From Priapulus caudatus (taxonomy: Eukaryota; Priapulida; Priapulimorpha; Priapulimorphida; Priapulidae): 36,865 nt of DNA. Where the stretch lies: the NCBI RefSeq assembly GCF_000485595.1, contig NW_014577197.1:28147-65011 (forward strand). Direction: 5' to 3'. Every line of letters starts with the position of its first letter. The stretch's first letter is position 1. Shown piece by piece: positions 1 through 11,455 of the stretch. The notes below the pieces were generated by a model. That model did not search any database. It worked only from the letters and a program-made list of their open reading frames with translations, and was not told the DNA's origin. The translations under genes were made by a program, and so were the position numbers.

Positions 1-370
1 GGTGCCTTGCGCAGTGTCACAGGATACCCCCAGACGAAACCAAGGCTTCCATCTTGCCTGTACCCCGCCAGGTCGGCTCTGAGTGGCGTGACTCCTCTGC
101 CCATTGTTTGTAAATGGCCGGAATTGCGCATATTACTAAAGTGGAATGAAGGCGGGCTTTCTGAAAAACAATATTTTAAGAGTGAATATTCACGTCACAT
201 CAGTACAAGGTACAAGCACATTGATAGAAGTGGAAACGTGTTAGGCTTTTTTACCCGCCGATACGGCGTACTGGGGCTCCGACATGTAGCAGTGCAGGCC
301 ATTTTGCATGCCGATCTCACGGAATTTCAATCACCCGTTCATTGTCCCAATACCTCCGAACAAATATATA
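1..370 (+). repeat. Dispersed repeat family 1, copy A
   Basis: Shares ordered blocks with copies B and C: attgtttgtaaatgg, ctaaagtggaatgaag, aaaacaat.ttttaag, gtgaatattcacg, taggcttttttacccgc, gatctcacg.aatttcaat. The long + strand ORF across it has no protein resemblance I recognise and is not supported as a gene. Confidence 0.6.
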
Positions 371-540
371 AAAACGCGCTAGCTACGCGTGCGAAAGCCC
401 GGTTAGCCGTAGCCTTCAGGCTTACGCAGTTTGGACATTCCACCTCACACAGTGACCTCGCGCGGAGCCTCGCTGTACACCATCGATTGCGCAACGGGAC
501 GCTCTGCTGCCGTCTAGTCCTTTCATGCCGTCCCTCCTCC

Positions 541-790
541 ACTCTCTCTGCTCACACACACAACACACACAACACACACGCAAACGCTCTCTCTACTCAC
601 TCTCTCCGCTCTCAGGCCCCACACCACACACAGAGCCCGACGCTGGCTCGTGTCGCAGGCGGGCTTCCTCCTGTCCCTCCTTTCCTCACTGCGATACCAC
701 AAGCCCACCATACACTCATTCTCCCATCCTGCCGCTCTCTCATCCTCCCATTACAACCACACCACACCCAGCACTAACCATCAACGCACC
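541..790. repeat. CA/CT-rich low-complexity tract
   Basis: Runs of cacacaa, ctctct and cccacac on the + strand produce several overlapping spurious ORFs. Confidence 0.75.
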
Positions 791-799
791 CCAGGCAGA

Positions 800-2340
800 T
801 CCAGCGGCAGACCCGCGCTCCGCACTTGCGCAATGCATGCGTGTACCGTGTCGCAAGTCACTGTGGATGAATGTCTCTGCGATCCACCGCCGGTACGTCG
901 TTCTACTAGCGCGGCTCGCTCATTCCCTGCACACCGGCGTCCTTTAGCTTCACCGGCGGCCAACCATATAAACAAATAGTTATCTCAGCGGGGGACAGAG
1001 TTAATTTACGGCTCTACGAGTGCGTTAGAGGTAGGTAATCATCTTCACTATACACTTGGTACATAAATACGACGTGCCTGCTTCGCATCCGTTTGACCTC
1101 ACTCATCTCTAAAACGTATGCCTTCATTACTCGACACACGGCCCTAGTCGCAGCGCGCCGGCCCGCAAGGATATAAGACCTTGTCTTCACATCTGTGCAC
1201 ACTCCTGAACCATCGTCCGCACATTGCGAAAATGATTGTGGTCCAGAGCTTATATCCATGACACCGTGCTGGCCTGCCTGCGATCAACCAATTATAAATG
1301 CAGGCCAGTGTTACCGTGGGCACCACCACACTCGCTGAACTTCACTGTCGACACAGCATCGCAGAGGACTAGCATGACTACATGATCTAGTTAGATTTTG
1401 TGCGTTGTCCTCCTGCGATAACAACTGTAGAGCTTGTACTCACCGATACACCACCTATATATAAATTAAGTAATATACATATACATATCGTTGGGGGTGT
1501 TTTTTTTTTTTTCTTCATTTCTTTTTGAGCGATTCGATATGTTGCTGCTCGCCGTGTTGTGTCGTTTTGGACGACATAGACACGTCGAGGCCTCAAGGTA
1601 TCCACTCACCGGTTCTGTTTACGGGATAGGCGCGCATCTAGTTGCGGAATATTAGACTGATAACCGGCGTTACACACGGCGCGCGTCGCCACCACAAACG
1701 CTACGCATGCGTGACGCGACGGCGGCGACTGGAGTCGCACGCGGGCATCGCATAAGCGACTCTGCTGCAAATGCGTATTTCCAATCACTTACAAGGCTCG
1801 CTAACGCGTTTCAAATTGAAACCTGCATTAAAGGCTGCCAGTGTTAGAGCGTTAGTATCTATTTACCTGGCCATCTCTATGCTCTCTACTATCTTTCGAT
1901 AAAACCCTGGTCGGTAGATTCATTCAAAGCTGCGTACGCAAAATAATTTGCGTAAAATCTTGTGTACACAACTTTCGACTTTGCTTAGTCTGGCACTTCA
2001 TCAACACAGCATATTTAGTAAATTTTCGTACGATTTCGCGTACGCCAAGCAGACGTTTTGAGCGTGCGAGTTCCGTCAAGCCTATAAATTATCGCTAAAC
2101 CTTTCGCTTACACTCACACGAGCTGACGAAGGGTTTGCCGTAAAACCACTCGAAATTATCCCGCAGTGTTTTTCGCCAGACATACGCCACGGCATGCACT
2201 TAATTTTTTCGAGAAAACATTATACAAAGTACTTACTCAAACTAAAAATAAATAAATAAACTACCATACTACACCACACAGCGGCGCCTTTTGACGCTTC
2301 TTTTTGTCATAGCTTGGCATTGTTTTTTCGTTTAATAAGC
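800..2340. other. Intergenic DNA without recognised gene
   Basis: No ORF with recognisable protein features. It contains a T-rich run near 1500-1515, a 15-bp palindrome gtttcaaattgaaac near 1809-1823, and gcgtacgca-type motifs near 1933 and 2038 that recur near 3392-3470. Confidence 0.5.
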
Positions 2341-2344
2341 GAGG

Positions 2345-3120
2345 TTCGTAGTTAGCCGGTGTACGTGCAGCACGCAACGCACTTGTACGAGCACGACGCA
2401 CCCCACGCTGTACGTGCACACGCACGGACGACACGTGCACAAGCACGCACGCACGCCGTGTACAGTACACACGCACGCACGCAACGTGTACGGGGCACAC
2501 ACACAGCACGTATACGTGCCAAACAGGGCGACCACGTGCACACACACGCACGCACGTGGACATGCACGCACGCACGACGCACGCACGTGTCGTGCACAAC
2601 ACACACATGCACGCACCGGACGACTGTACGTGCAACACGCACGCACGGCACGCACCGTCGTACGTGACCACACGCACCGTGTACGGCTTGCGACAAACGC
2701 AAGCAAGCACGGCCTCCGTGTACGTTACACACGCAACGCAACTGCCACGTGTGTACGCTGCAACACACGGGCGCGAGCACGCACAGTGCACGTGCACGCA
2801 CGCAACGCACGAGACGGCACGCACGAACGCACGTGTACGTGCACGTGTGACATGCACGGCACACACGCACGCCACGCACGTGTACGTACACACGCACGCA
2901 CGCCACGCATACGTACACACGCACGCACGCACGTGTTACGTTACACACACGCACGCACGTGTACGTGACACGCACGCACGCACGCACGTGCACGTGCACA
3001 CGCACGCACGCACGCCACGCCACGTGCACGTGCACACGCACGCACGCACGTGTACGTGCACAAGCACACACGCACGTAGCGACGTGTACGTACACACGCA
3101 CGCACGCACGTGTACGTTTC
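2345..3120. repeat. (ACGC)n / ACGTGTACGTGCAC simple-repeat array
   Basis: About 780 bp built from acgc, cacgtgtacgtgcac and related words. Nearly all of it alternates purine and pyrimidine strictly. It generates long Cys/Val/Arg-rich or Thr/His/Arg-rich ORFs in most frames, which are artefacts of composition. Confidence 0.92.
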
Positions 3121-4205
3121 GCTGCTTTCAGTCGAGTGTTGAACGCCAATCATACAAACGAAAATGAGGACCAAGGAGCTACATATTATAACACCTTATT
3201 TTATTTTTAGCTCCTTGATGAGGACAACTCTCACCATCCCCAGCACTCCTGTAGACAGAGCTAGACGAGCCATATGGTTTACATACAATCGAGGCGTCAG
3301 TTTGGTTCCTATGGTATGTGTCGCACAGTGTGATTGGTTATTGTTAGGCACGCCCCTCAACAGCCAGCAGCCACGATGGCATCAACATTTGCGTACGCAG
3401 GTGCTACGCTGCGTTGATGAATCGCACCTACGAGCTTTGCGTACGTACTTCGTAGAAACTCGTGTACGCAATACACTTTACGCAACGTTGATGAATCCGC
3501 CAGCTAAAACATTTTGTCATAACATAGATATACACAACACATGTGTAGTGTGTCGTACTATAACTAGTGTGTCGTAAATTGATATTTAATTTAGAGAACA
3601 AATACCCGAGTGGAATGGTATGAAGAATGGCTTAGTCTAGGAATAATAGAGCGCCAGGTCTTCCGAACTTTGCAAAAACATGCGGTAGATTATCGGATAA
3701 GATCTATCTGCGCACATGCTAGATATCTACTACTTAAGATGAATCACATTTTGTTGAAATTATATATTTTAAAATGCAGAGCATATATTCGGTAGAGAAG
3801 CTTGATATGAAAATGTGCATCTGATGACCGCTCTTATATAATTTCAAGCAGTAAAACCTTCTCAAAATCCTCGCAACGTCGAATGAAATCATTTTCGCTT
3901 TTCATTGCCGTTGGTTGGTGTCGCACATGATAAGTTGTGTATTGCGACAAACCAAAAATTTACAGACATAACTTTGTTAACATTACATGTTAAAACGGAG
4001 AGCATGTACTTACGAGAGGTTTGGCTGATAAATCTTATCCCAATGCCTTATTTGAATAATTTATAAGGCGCTACGTTCTCTAAACTGAACTAAATCGAAG
4101 AGTACCTTAGAGCCATTAGCTGTCTGTGCGCGGCATGCCTAATATCTGCTATTAGTGCATCACGTGATAAATCGTTGAAATTCCATTGGATAACGTCGCA
4201 GGTAC
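3121..4205. other. Intergenic DNA without recognised gene
   Basis: No recognisable coding region. Two stretches, about 3690-3770 and 4110-4185, share spaced words (ctgtgcgc/ctgcgcac, catgc, atatct, gttgaaatt) and may be an old direct duplication. gcgttgatgaatc and acgttgatgaatc recur at 3411 and 3485. Confidence 0.4.
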
Positions 4206-4209
4206 TATG

Positions 4210-4245
4210 AAGCAATAGTGCCCGCTTGAGCGGGCACTATTGCTT
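4210..4245. repeat. Perfect 17-bp stem hairpin
   Basis: aagcaatagtgcccgct at 4210-4226 pairs exactly with 4229-4245; only two central bases are unpaired. The arm contains AATAGTGCCC, shared with the foldback at 4611-4742. Confidence 0.85.
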
Positions 4246-4610
4246 GCGCGACGCATTGTTATTATAACGCATTGTGTCACGAATCTCCTTCGTCTGGGCG
4301 CCACGCAAGAGTTTTCGAATTAATGGCGATTGTGTTTGTGTTGGCTGGGTTTTGTAACTTTTGTTACATCGAATGCACCGGCAAATTAGGGAGTATAAAG
4401 AAGGTATATAAGCATGAAAAGTAAACAGAAACACTAATTGTATTTTCATACATTTTATTTTGTACAAATAACACACAAATATACACTTGCTGGTGCTAGA
4501 AATTCGTGACGTAGCAGTTTAATACAATTGAAATTGTTCGTTTAAGAAACTTTGTCTTATTACTATCATATTTGCAAGTAGATTGCAAAGTCATGTGATG
4601 CACTAAAAAC

Positions 4611-4742
4611 ATTAATGCCTGTTGTTGGGGCACATGCTGTTCATAGTGTTGCTTGGGAGGAATAGTGCCCTCGCTACCGCTCGGGCACTATACCTTCCTC
4701 TGCAACACTATGAGAGCATAGTTGCCCAACAACAGGCATTAA
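4611..4742. repeat. 132-bp foldback element
   Basis: attaatgcctgttgttgg at the left end pairs with ccaacaacaggcattaat at the right end. Pairing continues through catgctgttcatagtgttgc / gcaacactatgagagcat and an inner GTGCCC...GGGCAC stem. Some mismatches occur. No coding capacity. Confidence 0.85.
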
Positions 4743-5156
4743 TATATAAATATAAGTCGCACTGTGTCCATTAACTACAATTATGCATTTAATTTTATAA
4801 GCCACATACCCACCAGTCACTTTAATAATGATAAAATTTATAGATCTACGAAATTTTGTTCTCGCGAAAGTGGAGATCTGTACTCGATCATGCCCTGTTT
4901 CTGCACCATTACAATGACATTTTGAAAATATTGAATATTATATGTATGCAAATAAACTTTTAAAATGTAAAGCAAAAACTCCTTGCAGTAGCCTGACATG
5001 CAAAGTATATATTTCCAACGACACTCTATAATAATGAGAGGATGCCAGTTTTCCTGGTTGATGGAACACTGATTATATTTAAATCAAAACAACAGATGGC
5101 GGCACGTATCACACATGATGAGTATGCACACCTACACGCGTTCATTAAGCGCTATC

Positions 5157-5334
5157 TGTGACACTGCAAGAGGGCTAGAGAACATTATTTTAGTCACGTG
5201 GGTTTGTGCGCTCCGCTCTGGTTTTGCTTCAAATTTAAATTTCTTCTAAGTAGTCTATTGTGATTTTCTTCTAAGTAGCCGACGTAGTACCCACGTGAAT
5301 AAAATATTTCCTCTAACCCTACGGCAGCGTCACA
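5157..5334. repeat. Inverted-repeat element (~178 bp)
   Basis: tgtgacactgcaagagggct at 5157 and its imperfect reverse complement ending at 5334 form arms of about 45 bp. Each arm ends internally in a CACGTG E-box (tcacgtggg / cccacgtga). The loop contains two copies of ttcttctaagtag. Confidence 0.8.
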
Positions 5335-5364
5335 GATACAAGAGAAAACCAGGCTATTGTAAGG

Positions 5365-5625
5365 CTCGCTCTGATTGGTCTGATTGTTTGCAAATGGCTA
5401 ATGCGATTTTCTAAAGTGGAATGAAGCAGAAGCGTTTCTGGAAAACAATCTTTTAAGAAGTGAATAACGATTGAAGTGAATATTCACGCACATCAGTAGC
5501 AAGGTAAAGCCATGTAGAAGGGAACGGTAGGCTTTTTTACCCGCTGATACCGGCGTTGCGATCTCACGAAATTTCAATGCACCCCGTTCTGTCTCAGTAT
5601 AACGCATCCAAAATATAAAACGTTA
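5365..5625 (+). repeat. Dispersed repeat family 1, copy B
   Basis: Same ordered blocks as copy A: gattgtttgcaaatgg, ctaaagtggaatgaag, gaatattcacg, taggcttttttacccgc, gatctcacgaaatttcaat. No coding evidence. Confidence 0.65.
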
Positions 5626-5710
5626 TCTGGGACAGAATTATTCAGTCTAGTACTACTATACTCTACCTGCTCATCTCTTTTTCACCTGTTACTTGTTAGT
5701 GTTATATTAG

Positions 5711-6053
5711 CAGGGTGCGAAATTAACGGTAGTCCGGAGTCAAATACTCCCTGATTTACTGTCGGACTCCCTGATTTGACATATGCAGGAGTCTGTGTGA
5801 CTCCCTGAAAATTCTGCCATACTAAATAGTTCGTTCTGGAGCACGGCCTCGCTGAATTACCGTATTTTTTTTGCTAATGTCCAAAGAAAATTTGGCAGAC
5901 GTGCAACCGCATGAATCTTAAGAATAAGCACATGTGTTATTGTTAATATCTTTAATTTTGAACCTCAGACTGCGGATTCCATCTTTTTGAGGATAGGGAC
6001 TCCCGTTGGACTCCCGTGTTCAAAAGTTAATTTCTATCCTTGTATTAGTAATA
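5711..6053 (+). repeat. Dispersed repeat family 2, copy 1
   Basis: Begins agggtgcgaaattaacggta and carries actccctgatttgac, gtctgtgtgactccctgaaa, gctaatgtccaaagaaaatt, gcagacgtgc and ttaatttctatccttgtat. Two further copies occur at 10391-11010 and, inverted, at 11111-11451. Confidence 0.8.
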
Positions 6054-6790
6054 ACTAATTTCTTGTAAATGCCGTTCGAGTGCTCTTCTGCATCCAGGGT
6101 GTAAGCCAGGAAAAAGAAACGGGGGGGGGGTCTCACCATCTGAGCGAAGCTAGTATGCTGTGGGTGCAAAACACCCTAGAGGAAAAACTTATGATTTTAT
6201 TTCAAGCAGGGGTAAAATTTGGCCGCCCTCATGCCGTCTCTATCAAATTTCATCCGTCTCATCCAAGAAATTGCCATCCAAAAGATGGGTAGACGGGTCT
6301 CTGGCTAACACACTGTGTGTAACGACATGATTTCTTACACGCGTGCATGCCACTGTGCACACAAACTGGAATTCAAAGAAACGGAGCACTCTGGATCTTT
6401 CTGTGAGTTTGTCCTCAGTGGCTTGCGTTCGGTGAGATTGTCTGGTGCAGAAGAGCATTTGAACAGTATACAGTCTACAGAGAGTGCATAAACATCAAAA
6501 CTTTGGTAATAAATACAATTCGTGTTTTTTACTATCATTTTATTTTGACAACGACTCAATTGCATGTGTCCTAGAATAGCTACATGCATGACAATCGACC
6601 ACGATTGGGATATGTCTGCAGGCGCGAATTTTTTGTAGTTCTGCCCTATAGCCCTGTGGCATATAGGAAAGTGCAAGGGAACCTGGTGAGGAATATTTGC
6701 AGCGTGGTTGGGAGCACTGTATCCCATGGTACAATAAAAAATAAACCTGATCTGGCAAGATAGATGGTATTCGCTTTATGCGGCCAGTCG
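6054..6790. other. Intergenic DNA without recognised gene
   Basis: Contains a run of ten G at about 6121-6130. Short ORFs on both strands have no recognisable protein features. Confidence 0.4.
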
Positions 6791-6791
6791 T

Positions 6792-6953
6792 TAAAGGCAT
6801 AATAAGCCCATTGATTATGCAATGTTGATGAATGCTAGAGTAACTGGCACCTTGTGTAGTTAATAAGTACATAACCTTATAGCCACCCGCGTATTAGTTT
6901 GTCCAAAATCAATTCGTCAACATTGCATAAGCAATGGGCTTATTATGCCTTTA
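6792..6953. mobile_element. MITE-like element with 37-bp inverted ends
   Basis: taaaggcataataagcccat at 6792 continues to gcaatgttga and is mirrored by tcaacattgc...atgggcttattatgccttta at 6917-6953. About 162 bp, no ORF. Confidence 0.8.
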
Positions 6954-7120
6954 AGACTCAACTCGTCGTAATTTGACCACATTTGGCGCTAACGGTCACA
7001 GGTGTTACAATTGCAGTCGTGTTAAAGTTGAAGTGGCAGTCGCACTAAAGATCAGTCACTCGACATCATGCAATTATTCACTTGTGGGACAGATGCGATC
7101 GTACATTGTCTTATATACCC

Positions 7121-7274
7121 AGTACAAACTGCAAAATTTAATCCTACATCAAACTAGTCTGGACAACGCACGCGCTAATTCGCAGCTTGCAGGCACAAAA
7201 TACACATTGCAAATATTCTGCACGCGCCTGGCCCGGACTAGTTGGATGTAGAATCTAATTTGCAGTCTGTACGG
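7121..7274. repeat. Inverted-repeat element (~154 bp)
   Basis: Left arm actgcaaaatttaatcctac through caaactagtctgg pairs with ccggactagttggatgtag through ctaatttgcagt (7233-7266), with outer bases also roughly complementary. Confidence 0.75.
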
Positions 7275-8960
7275 AGTATTAAAGCCCTAGCAGAGGCTAT
7301 GTCGTAGCAGAGGGCTGTATAGTTGGAACTAGAGTGACACTTATCTATGCAGTGTCCGGTATTTAACCCTTGATTGCAGAGGCGCTAAATAGTGTATTGC
7401 AGGAATTCGTATGCTACGAGGGGGGAAATTTTGGGTGTGACCCATAAATTTACGCTGACATGGATTGCTAAAAGGAAGAGCCCGCTTGTCTAAAACCGAT
7501 CGAGAGCTAAGCTGCCATCACACAAGCCGGGTGTAAAGTGCACTCAGCCAACTCACCAGGATGGATAAACATTCGGTCTCCTTATCCTCGCAACGGGCAG
7601 GTGCCAGATGAATGCTGTTGTTAGTGTGTCACTGTCAGCAAAGACATCAGTTTTCACTTATGTGATTATGTGCTTGACCTGGTAAAAGAAAATTTTGGTC
7701 GGGTGACTTTGTTTAAGGGCCACGATTCGGAATTTAGGTGCACTCGTGCGCTTTCCATTGCATGCATTTACAGGTGGTGTGAGTACACGTAGGCTCCAGC
7801 AGGCTGTGTGCAAAAACTTTTTTATCGGTGTGTGGGCTTGCAAAGTGTTACCAAATGTGGCAAAATGTTGTACCCAAACTTGGAATCTTGCACAAACTAT
7901 GAATTTCAGCGCATCCGCAGTTTGGGCAACCAATCTGCAGATTGGGCAAAACGTGTTACATATTTTATTAACTATTAAATTCATAGGCTATGAAATGTTA
8001 TATCATTACCATGAGATTCTATATCCTCTTTCTTGATTGTGTGTGGCAACTGGCATCTTGGTTAAGAAATTAAATGGATATTTTAGACAATTTGAATTTT
8101 GATAGGACAAATTCCTAGTTTGGGCAAGGTGAGCAGGGTTTGCACAAACTTGGAATTCATAGGGTATCAAAGGTTATATATAACATATGTAATATATGAT
8201 ATATCATCAGAAAGAGTTCCTATATCTTCTTATCAGCTTTCTTCAATGTGTTTGGCACATAAATAAATAATAAATGATTATCCCTTCCTAGTTTGCACCA
8301 GTTATGCTTGCATACACCACAATCGGTGTAGTTGAATAAGCGACTGTTTTCAGCGTGCCCAATCTTGAGATTTGTGTGGGGGCTGACCATTACAAACAGC
8401 TTGTGGTATCTTTATCAATCACCATTGGGCGGGGTCCTGGGTCAATCTGAGATTGCCAATAAGTACCTAAATGCTTACATGTGTTCCTTTAATCTGCAGC
8501 TTACTGGATTATATATAGGTATAAGCTGTAAATATGTGTGTAACTACCTTGTGGTACTGACATGCTACTAAGTGTGGTACACAAGTGTTCGCTTTTTTAT
8601 CACATATCGAAAGTCACACAAAGATTTATAATTATGTTCGGCAGTCATGGATTTAAATAAGCGTCGCTTTCTTCACTGCACAGCTAGATATCGCATATAA
8701 CACAGTACACGTGCAGTGTACATTTGGGGGAGGGGATACACTTGTTTTACTTCATGTGCCACTACTTTGCTATTAACCTGGTATGCACCGGTTCATGCAC
8801 CCAGCTTTTTTTGACCTATCTCTACTTCTCTCTTTACCACTTTATCTCCTAATCTCTTTCTATATCTCCGTGTATCTTTCCCCACCCCTGATATCATATT
8901 GTACGAATGTCGCAATACATATCGTATCATGCCTGTAGCATATCGTTACACCTTTACAGT
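7275..8960. other. Intergenic DNA without recognised gene
   Basis: AT-rich. Words such as ccaaacttggaat and tttgggcaa recur loosely at 7875-7945 and 8115-8160, and AT-rich tatatgatatatc sequence is at about 8180-8205. No supported gene. Confidence 0.4.
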
Positions 8961-8963
8961 AAT

Positions 8964-9148
8964 CAGGGGCGTGTACGTTGGGGGGTTCAGGGGGTCCAGA
9001 CCCCCCCCCCTGCTCGCGCAGAAAACGCATCTAAGGGGGTCTAATTTCAAAGATTTTCTGGGGAAGGGCCCCAGACCTCCCCTTCGCGTGCTCGCAAGTT
9101 TGGGTTACGGTTAGACCCCCCCTGGTACAAATCCTGTACACGCCCCTG
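8964..9148. mobile_element. Short TIR element (CAGGGGCGTGTAC family), copy 1
   Basis: Starts CAGGGGCGTGTACG and ends TGTACACGCCCCTG, flanked by the direct repeat GTAAT (8959-8963, 9149-9153). The inside carries the G/C-run palindrome gggtccagaccccc and cttcgcgtgctcgcaagttt. A related, degraded copy is at 10731-10936. Confidence 0.75.
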
Positions 9149-9528
9149 GTAATGATGTTATTACTTCATTCTACATAAAAACCATCGCAACATTGCGTAG
9201 ATGTTTTATTAACAACTACACAGCTGTGGCCTATCATGTTCGATATAAATCCAGACTATTGAATCACAAGTAGACACGACAAGATATCTTATGTTAATAT
9301 TTATGTAGTGGCAAGTATTTAATTGAAACTTCAGAACAGTCACTAAGAAATTGTCTCATCGCACTGGTTGTAAGGAATTTGTGCAGAAGGATTGAAATTT
9401 TAAATTATGGGTTTGATGTTTTAGGCAGTGCCATGATTATCATACTTATTGTAGTTTATCATATTTAGTGTAGTTTATCTATAATCTACAATAAAACTAA
9501 AAGCGTCTACAACAGCTGAGAAAAGCAA

Positions 9529-10322
9529 GGCATGTGAAACCAAGAGTACATAATAGAGAAGAATATGACACTGTTTTAACAGCGTTTTGCATAGTTTTCA
9601 ACTTGTAAATATTCTATCAATATGTGAATAAATATATTCAAACTTTACCTTGTTTTCGTCTATGATTCTCCCTTAATCATATGACACCACCAATTTACCT
9701 GAAAATCGTATGTGTTCTTCAAAAAAGTTCTTTGAATACGACAAGGTTTCACACAGTTTTCCCAAACTTTTGCATCTTTGCGGCCAAACTTGATATAGCG
9801 GCGGCAGCACCAGGTTCTAACTACGGGACGCTGGGGGCTGTTGGGGATATTAGGTAAGCACAGTAACAGCACTTGTTTCGCTTCCTTATCTTCAGGAACA
9901 CGATGGAAACACAGCTAAAATCAGCTGCTAACTCGCCGTGAGCACACATTTATTTCTAGCACACTGGAAACGTTACACGCTGAATACAATTCGATGCCTA
10001 ATATCCCCAACAGCCCCCAGCATTCCGTCATAGACAATAGAACACTAATCCGATAATAAACTCGCGCCGAATACATGCGAACATTTGGGAAAACTGTGTG
10101 AAACCGTGTCGTATTCAAAGAACTTTTTTGAAGAACACATACGATTTTCAGGTAAATTTGTGGTGTCATATGATTAAGGGAGAATCATAGACGAAAACAA
10201 GGTAAAGTTTGAATATATTTATTCACATATTGATAGAATATTTACAAGTTGAAAACTATGCAAAACGCTGTTGAAACGGTGTCATGCTCTTCTCTATTAT
10301 GAGCTCTTGGTGAAACGCATAT
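9529..10322. repeat. ~800-bp foldback element with ~300-bp arms
   Basis: The left arm (9529-9862) and right arm (9994-10322) are reverse complements with scattered mismatches. Examples are aacagcgttttgcatag / ctatgcaaaacgctgtt, cttgttttcgtctatgattc / gaatcatagacgaaaacaag, and ctgggggctgttgggg / ccccaacagcccccag. The loop is about 130 bp. The ORFs on both arms are mirror products of the repeat. Confidence 0.85.
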
Positions 10323-10390
10323 GCAGTGTTGTAGAAAATGATGTTGTATGACAATATTTCTGTGTACAATGAAAGGAAACGAGACACTAC

Positions 10391-11010
10391 AAGGTGCAAA
10401 ATTAACGGGAGTCCGGAGTCATACTCTCTGATTTACTGTCGGACTCCCTGATTTGACATGTGTAGGAGTCCGTGTGACTTCCTGAAAAATTCCTGGCCAT
10501 CACTAAGATAGTGGTCTCGTGTCCAGGAGCATGGCCTGCGGGAATTACCATGTTTTTTTAGCTAATGTCCAACAGAAAATTTGGCAGACGTGCTAACTGG
10601 CATGAAATGCTTAAAAAACAGAAAGCACACATGCGGATTGTAACAATAGTCTTATTTTCTGGATCTTCCAGACTGCGGACGCTCCCTCATAATTTTGCTG
10701 GCGGACGTCCCTATTTTTTAAGGTAGACAGGGCGTGTACGCAGGGGTGTCTACGAGGGGTCGCGACGGACCCCCCCCCCCTGCTCGGAGCAGCCAGAAAA
10801 CGGCATCTAGAGGAGGTCAAATTCATCAATTTTCTGGGGGAGTGCCCGGCCAGACTCACCCTCCCTTCGCGTGCTCGCAAGTTTGGGATTACAGTAGACC
10901 CCCCCTGCTACAGAATCCTGTAACCGGGCCCCTGGTAAGGACTAAGGGATGGCCGTTGGAACTCCATCGTTTAAAAGTAATTTCTACCCCTGTATATATT
11001 ATCAGTGATA
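10391..11010 (+). repeat. Dispersed repeat family 2, copy 2, split by an insertion
   Basis: aaggtgcaaaattaacggga through actccctgatttgacatg, gctaatgtccaacagaaaat and gactgcgga matches copy 1. The match resumes after 10936 with ggactaagggat...aaaagtaatttctacccctg. The element at 10731-10936 interrupts it. Confidence 0.75.
10731..10936. mobile_element. Short TIR element (CAGGGGCGTGTAC family), copy 2, nested
   Basis: cagggcgtgtacgcaggggt, a run of C, cttcgcgtgctcgcaagttt and cgggcccctgg parallel the copy at 8964-9148. It lies inside repeat family 2 copy 2, so family 2 was already present when it inserted. Confidence 0.65.
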
Positions 11011-11110
11011 ACGCCTTGGTAAGAGTTATATAAAGAAATATAAAATATAAAAAATATATTTATTAAAATAAAATTATATAAAAAAACATGGCATGTGTAC
11101 TGACAACTGA

Positions 11111-11451
11111 CAGGTGTAAAAATTAAATTTTGAACAAGGGAGTCCAACAAAAAAAAAAAGTCCCTGCCCTCAAAAAGAGGGAGTCCGCGGCAAAATGAGG
11201 GAGTCCGCAGTCTGAAGTTCAAAATTAAAGATATTAACAACGCATGTGCTTATTTTGAAGATTCATGCGGTTGCACGTCTGTTAAATTTTCTTTGGACAT
11301 TTGCTGGAAAAATATGGTAATTCCATGAGGCCGTGCTCTGGAATGAACTAGTTAGTATGGCAGAATTTTCAGGAAGTCACACAGACTCCTGCATATGTCA
11401 AATCAGGGAGTATTTAATTGACTCCGGACTCTCGTTAATTTCACACCCTGC
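11111..11451 (-). repeat. Dispersed repeat family 2, copy 3 (inverted)
   Basis: Ends gttaatttcacaccctg, the reverse complement of the family start, and contains gactcctgcatatgtcaaat and agacgtgcaa-type words on the opposite strand. Together with copy 2 it forms a large head-to-tail-inverted pair. Confidence 0.75.
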
Positions 11452-11455
11452 ACTA

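Noticed and set aside
7-777. 256-codon ORF at the window start
   Set aside because: It opens at a TTG, crosses a dispersed repeat and then a CA-rich tract, and shows no domain.
2261-3174. Several long Cys/Val/Arg or Thr/His/Arg ORFs
   Set aside because: They are translations of the ACGC-type simple repeat in every frame.
9660-10169. Matching minus-strand ORFs that look like paralogous small proteins
   Set aside because: They lie on the two arms of a foldback, so their resemblance is due to the inverted DNA repeat.
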